From Dactylonectria macrodidyma (lineage: Eukaryota > Ascomycota > Sordariomycetes > Hypocreales > Nectriaceae), in contig JAGMUV010000003.1 of the NCBI GenBank assembly GCA_020744425.1, positions 2,108,001-2,172,000 on the forward strand: a stretch of 64,000 nucleotides of DNA. The letters are read 5' to 3'. The notes under the pieces are model-generated. The model had not been told where the DNA came from. It made no database searches and worked only from the letters and a program-made list of their open reading frames with translations. Within the stretch, counting starts at the first letter, position 1; each line of letters begins with the position of its first letter. The position numbers and the translations under genes were made by a program. Positions 61,388 to 64,000 of the stretch are shown here, piece by piece.

Positions 61388-61620
61388 TGGTGCCAACCCA
61401 GGCACTCTTCCAATGGCCCACGTCCAGGTATCATGTATCTGGTTCACTCCCTTTTATTAATCCTACGCACTCCCATCCCGCCTTATCCACAGCCCTGACA
61501 TCACGGGCTCTACCACGTACCCTCCTATTGTACCATTTTGTTTGTACCCTCCGTTTGTACCCTCCTCCAAGCTTCCGCCTATACTCCGTCTTGCCGTCTC
61601 CGCTCCCTCCGGATTCATAA

Positions 61621-61878
61621 AATCACAAGACCTCCCCGGCCGTCTCTCATCTCTTTGGTCCTCTCTTCTCTCTATAATATATACTAGTTCCTCCCGATTC
61701 TCCCCCTCCCCTCTCCACACGCCTCATTCCTTTCGACGCAGATATTCATCCTCTCTCCTATACCGTGCTTCCATCTGCCGTGTACGTACTCGGCTTAGCT
61801 GCTCTCGATCCCTGAAGGCCAACGTCCCGCATCCTCAGCCAACACTACCCCCTCTCAGCTTCCTCGACGACAGCAAAC
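61621..61878 (+). promoter_or_regulatory. CT-rich promoter/leader with TATA-like element
   Basis: The 250 bases before the PAP2-family ATG are strongly pyrimidine-rich on the sense strand (TCTCTCATCTCTTTGGTCCT and similar). A TATAATATATA run lies at 61673-61683. Both are common in promoters of well-expressed fungal genes. This is pattern evidence only. Confidence 0.5.
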
Positions 61879-63270
61879 ATGGGGGTGGGCTCGTTCCTCG
61901 AACCCCTTGTGGTGGTGACCCTTCTCTTCGGGGGCTCCTACTTCAACCGCAATAAGGATTATAGCATCTCGAGTGGGAGAGCTGGCTGGACCGGCGACAA
62001 GACTCGCAAGAAGAGCGATGACCTCGGCCGCAAGCTGTCTAGTGACAGCCTTATGAGCGGCTGGAGCAACAACAGCTCCTCAGCTACGCTAGCTGCCAAC
62101 GAACAGCCCACACTACGCCGACGCAAACTACAACTGTTTGGCTACAAACGCATAATCACATCCCCCAACACACTCGTCTTCAAAGACCGGACAGCCAGCC
62201 GCATCCTCCAAAAGTTTCCTTTCCTCGTCGAGGCTTGGTACTGGTTCCAAATTTACTGGGTATGAGTGATGTTGCCATGCCGCCTGCAGGAATACTAACA
62301 TTGATCTTTAACAGGTCTACCAGGTCGGCCGTGCCTTTACTGCCCTGACTCTCGTCGAGGGCACTGTCAATGTTGCTCGCAGACATGCGCTTCAGCTCAT
62401 CCACATTGAACAGAGTCTCTTCATCTTCTGGGAGGTGGACTTTCAGAAATGGTTCCTCGGCCATCCCACCATCCTCCATTGGATCAACCGCCTCTACTCA
62501 TTCATCCACATCCCCGGCACCATCACCTTCCTCGTCGTTCTCTACTACATAACCACTACCCGCAAGCGCCGCGTTGCCGCTGGCCGCATCCAGTCCGACA
62601 ATATCGCCGCCGGTCCCGCTCTGTACGAAGCCAGACGACGCACCATGGCCACCTGCAACTTGATTGCCTTCTTCATCTTCACCTTTTGGCCTTGCATGCC
62701 TCCTCGCCTGCTGAGCGACCCCAACTATGAAGGCCCCGATGCCGCTGAAGCCAAGAGTTTCGGGTTCGTCGACACCGTCCACACTGGCACTGGCGAGAGC
62801 AGTGTGTGGACCACCAACAAGTTCTGCAACCAATATGGTAAACTCATCCATGACCTCAAGCCGTATTACCTGCAATAGTCAGCAACTAACGTTTCGTGCT
62901 CACAGCTGCTATGCCCTCATTGCACTTCGGCTACTCTCTGCTCGTCGGACTGACCATCGCGACCCTCCCCATTAACGGCCTGCGCTCAAACTCGTGGAAG
63001 CGAATCACCATCGTCGCCCTCGGTCTATCGTATCCTACCCTCATCCTGACTGCCATTGTCGCGACCGCCAACCACTTCATCCTTGATGCCGTAGCGGGCG
63101 CAATGGTCTGCGCCCTGGCGTGGCACGGAAATGGCATCCTACTCAACCTCTGCGTCCTCGAGGACTACTTCCTGTGGTTCCTCCGCATCCATAAGCCAGT
63201 CAACTACACCGACCCCGAGACGGCTGTCGAGCCCGAGTTCCAAAGCGGACTCCTGAGCGAGGACGTCTAA
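61879..63270 (+). CDS. PAP2-family membrane enzyme (IPC synthase/Aur1-like superfamily)
   Basis: Exons 61879-62259, 62315-62837 and 62906-63270 flank introns of 55 and 68 nt and give 422 residues. The first hydrophobic segment (FLEPLVVVTLLFGGSYF) is at the N-terminus, followed by a Ser/Lys-rich cytosolic region to about residue 100, then several membrane helices (HIPGTITFLVVLYYITTT; MATCNLIAFFIFTFWPCMPP). The catalytic signature of the PAP2/sphingolipid-synthase superfamily is present: PSLHFG with His308 and NHFILDAVAG with His358 and Asp362. The H..H-x3-D triad matches the arrangement in Aur1 and sphingomyelin synthases. The sequence is not typical enough to call it Aur1 itself, so a phospholipid phosphatase or a related transferase remains possible. 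Substrate undetermined. Confidence 0.85.
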
Positions 63271-64000
63271 GTGGAGTTCATAAAAGATGCACGCACAGTA
63301 CAAAATATATGTCCTATAGAGATTCTCCCCTTCAGAGAGGAGGGGGGTGTCTTCTCATGATTTAGCTGTTGGCGAACTTTCCCCTGACTGGATAGACGCA
63401 CAAACAAGGGTGCTTGATTTCTCTCTCCGAAAACTACGGCGCGGACGATAACGGCGCGGTTGCTTATTTTTTTTCCCAAGAGGGATTATATCGATGGATA
63501 ATAGATACATGCGTAGCCAGGAACTTACATACAAGGGCTCATCGCACATAGGTAGCGGGATTAGTCGGTATTAATAGGCCCACTAACATGGGCGAACACA
63601 TTTATGACTTTAAACTATGCTGGACTCCGAGTTTAGCCTATTCTCTCCGTCTGTTTTGAGATTATCTTGTCGTTTCTTCCTGCATGGTCATCATGTGCCT
63701 TACCCCGTGACGTCTCGGAAGGAATGTCACGAAGTGCAATGCATACCTAGGCACGGTAGAACTAGACTCTTATAAAATTATCGGTCTCTGTGTACACCAT
63801 TTTTTTGAGTTATCATGACAGGCCTGCATAGTGCATCCACATTTTAGGCATCCCAGTATTTCAGTTGTGCCTTTTTTTCAGATTAGTTGTGGGCGTTGGC
63901 TATTGTTGACGCGGAGCATACGTATCCCAAGGCAGGGCGTACGTATTCAATCGCAGTGGCAGCTTGAGAGGCCTACCCATGACGACGCTTTTTTAGAGCC
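63271..64000. other. 3' flank of the PAP2-family gene to window end
   Basis: 730 bp of mixed, partly AT-rich sequence with no coding frame of note. The PAP2-family terminator should lie in the first 300 bases. Confidence 0.5.

Larger units (their letters stand above)
57404..61878. other. 4.5-kb region without a convincing gene
   Basis: The longest gene-free stretch of the window. It is moderately GC-rich in parts (58.1-59.5 kb, 60.5-61.3 kb). Frames of 60-161 codons exist on both strands but overlap one another and show no domain, signal peptide or good splice context. It contains a T12 tract near 60470, a TCCAACCAGCT triplicate at 61302-61387 and a pyrimidine-rich leader before 61879. Non-coding transcripts or a short-exon gene are possible. 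Confidence 0.45.

Noticed and set aside
60975..61460. 161-codon plus-strand frame upstream of the PAP2 gene
   Set aside because: No recognisable content, spans the TCCAACCAGCT repeats, and lies in the presumed promoter region.
1..64000. CRISPR arrays, rRNA genes, intact transposons or biosynthetic gene clusters
   Set aside because: No regular spacer repeats, no rRNA sequence, no transposase or reverse-transcriptase motifs, and no backbone biosynthetic enzyme are visible.

Overview
The window is nuclear DNA of a filamentous ascomycete. The evidence is short GT-AG introns of about 50-75 nt, a tRNA gene with a small intron next to the anticodon, HET-domain and Zn2Cys6 genes, RTA1 and Dal5-type transporters, and large intrinsically disordered proteins. 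Sordariomycetes, probably Hypocreales, is my inference from protein flavour and was not tested by a search. I find no bacterial, organellar, rRNA or CRISPR features and no intact transposon.

Layout. 0-5 kb: the 3' part of a Swa2/auxilin-type J-protein (cut by the window start), the ERAD ubiquitin-conjugating enzyme Ubc7, an intron-containing tRNA-Glu(UUC), and a mitochondrial coiled-coil protein. 6.5-11.3 kb: two multi-exon major-facilitator genes in the same orientation, one monocarboxylate-like and one Dal5/allantoate-permease-like. 12.5-17.3 kb: cysteinyl-tRNA synthetase and the tRNA m1A58 methyltransferase Trm61, facing away from each other across a 0.54 kb shared promoter. 18-24 kb: a small orphan, the spliceosomal protein SmD3, and a 632-residue mitochondrial protein of unknown function. 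24.5-29.6 kb: an RTA1-like membrane protein, a GH18 protein without a signal peptide, and a zinc-cluster regulator with two micro-exons and a tandem acidic duplication. 30.4-34.2 kb: a HET-domain protein and a secreted two-domain protein, tail to tail. 35-41 kb: a DUF1279-like mitochondrial protein, nucleoside diphosphate kinase and glucosidase II alpha. 43-57 kb: an EF-hand MscS channel, a 1785-residue WW-domain repeat protein and a Crb2/Rad9-type checkpoint protein with two BRCT domains. 57-64 kb: a 4.5 kb stretch without a convincing gene, then a PAP2-family gene with an H-H-D triad like that of inositol-phosphorylceramide synthases.

Most genes are housekeeping: ER quality control (Ubc7, glucosidase II), tRNA biology (CysRS, Trm61, tRNA-Glu), mitochondria (three proteins plus a probable mitochondrial form of CysRS), the DNA-damage checkpoint and splicing. 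The accessory layer is the transporters, the zinc-cluster factor, the HET protein and the secreted protein. I found no clear multi-gene novel system. The most unusual items are gene-structure peculiarities: an in-frame membrane-anchor extension upstream of NDPK, a probable GC-AG intron in SmD3, 10 and 13 nt micro-exons inside a zinc cluster, and the repeat architecture of the WW protein. Multi-exon models were built by hand from splice signals, reading-frame closure and family resemblance; exon lists are in the entries.
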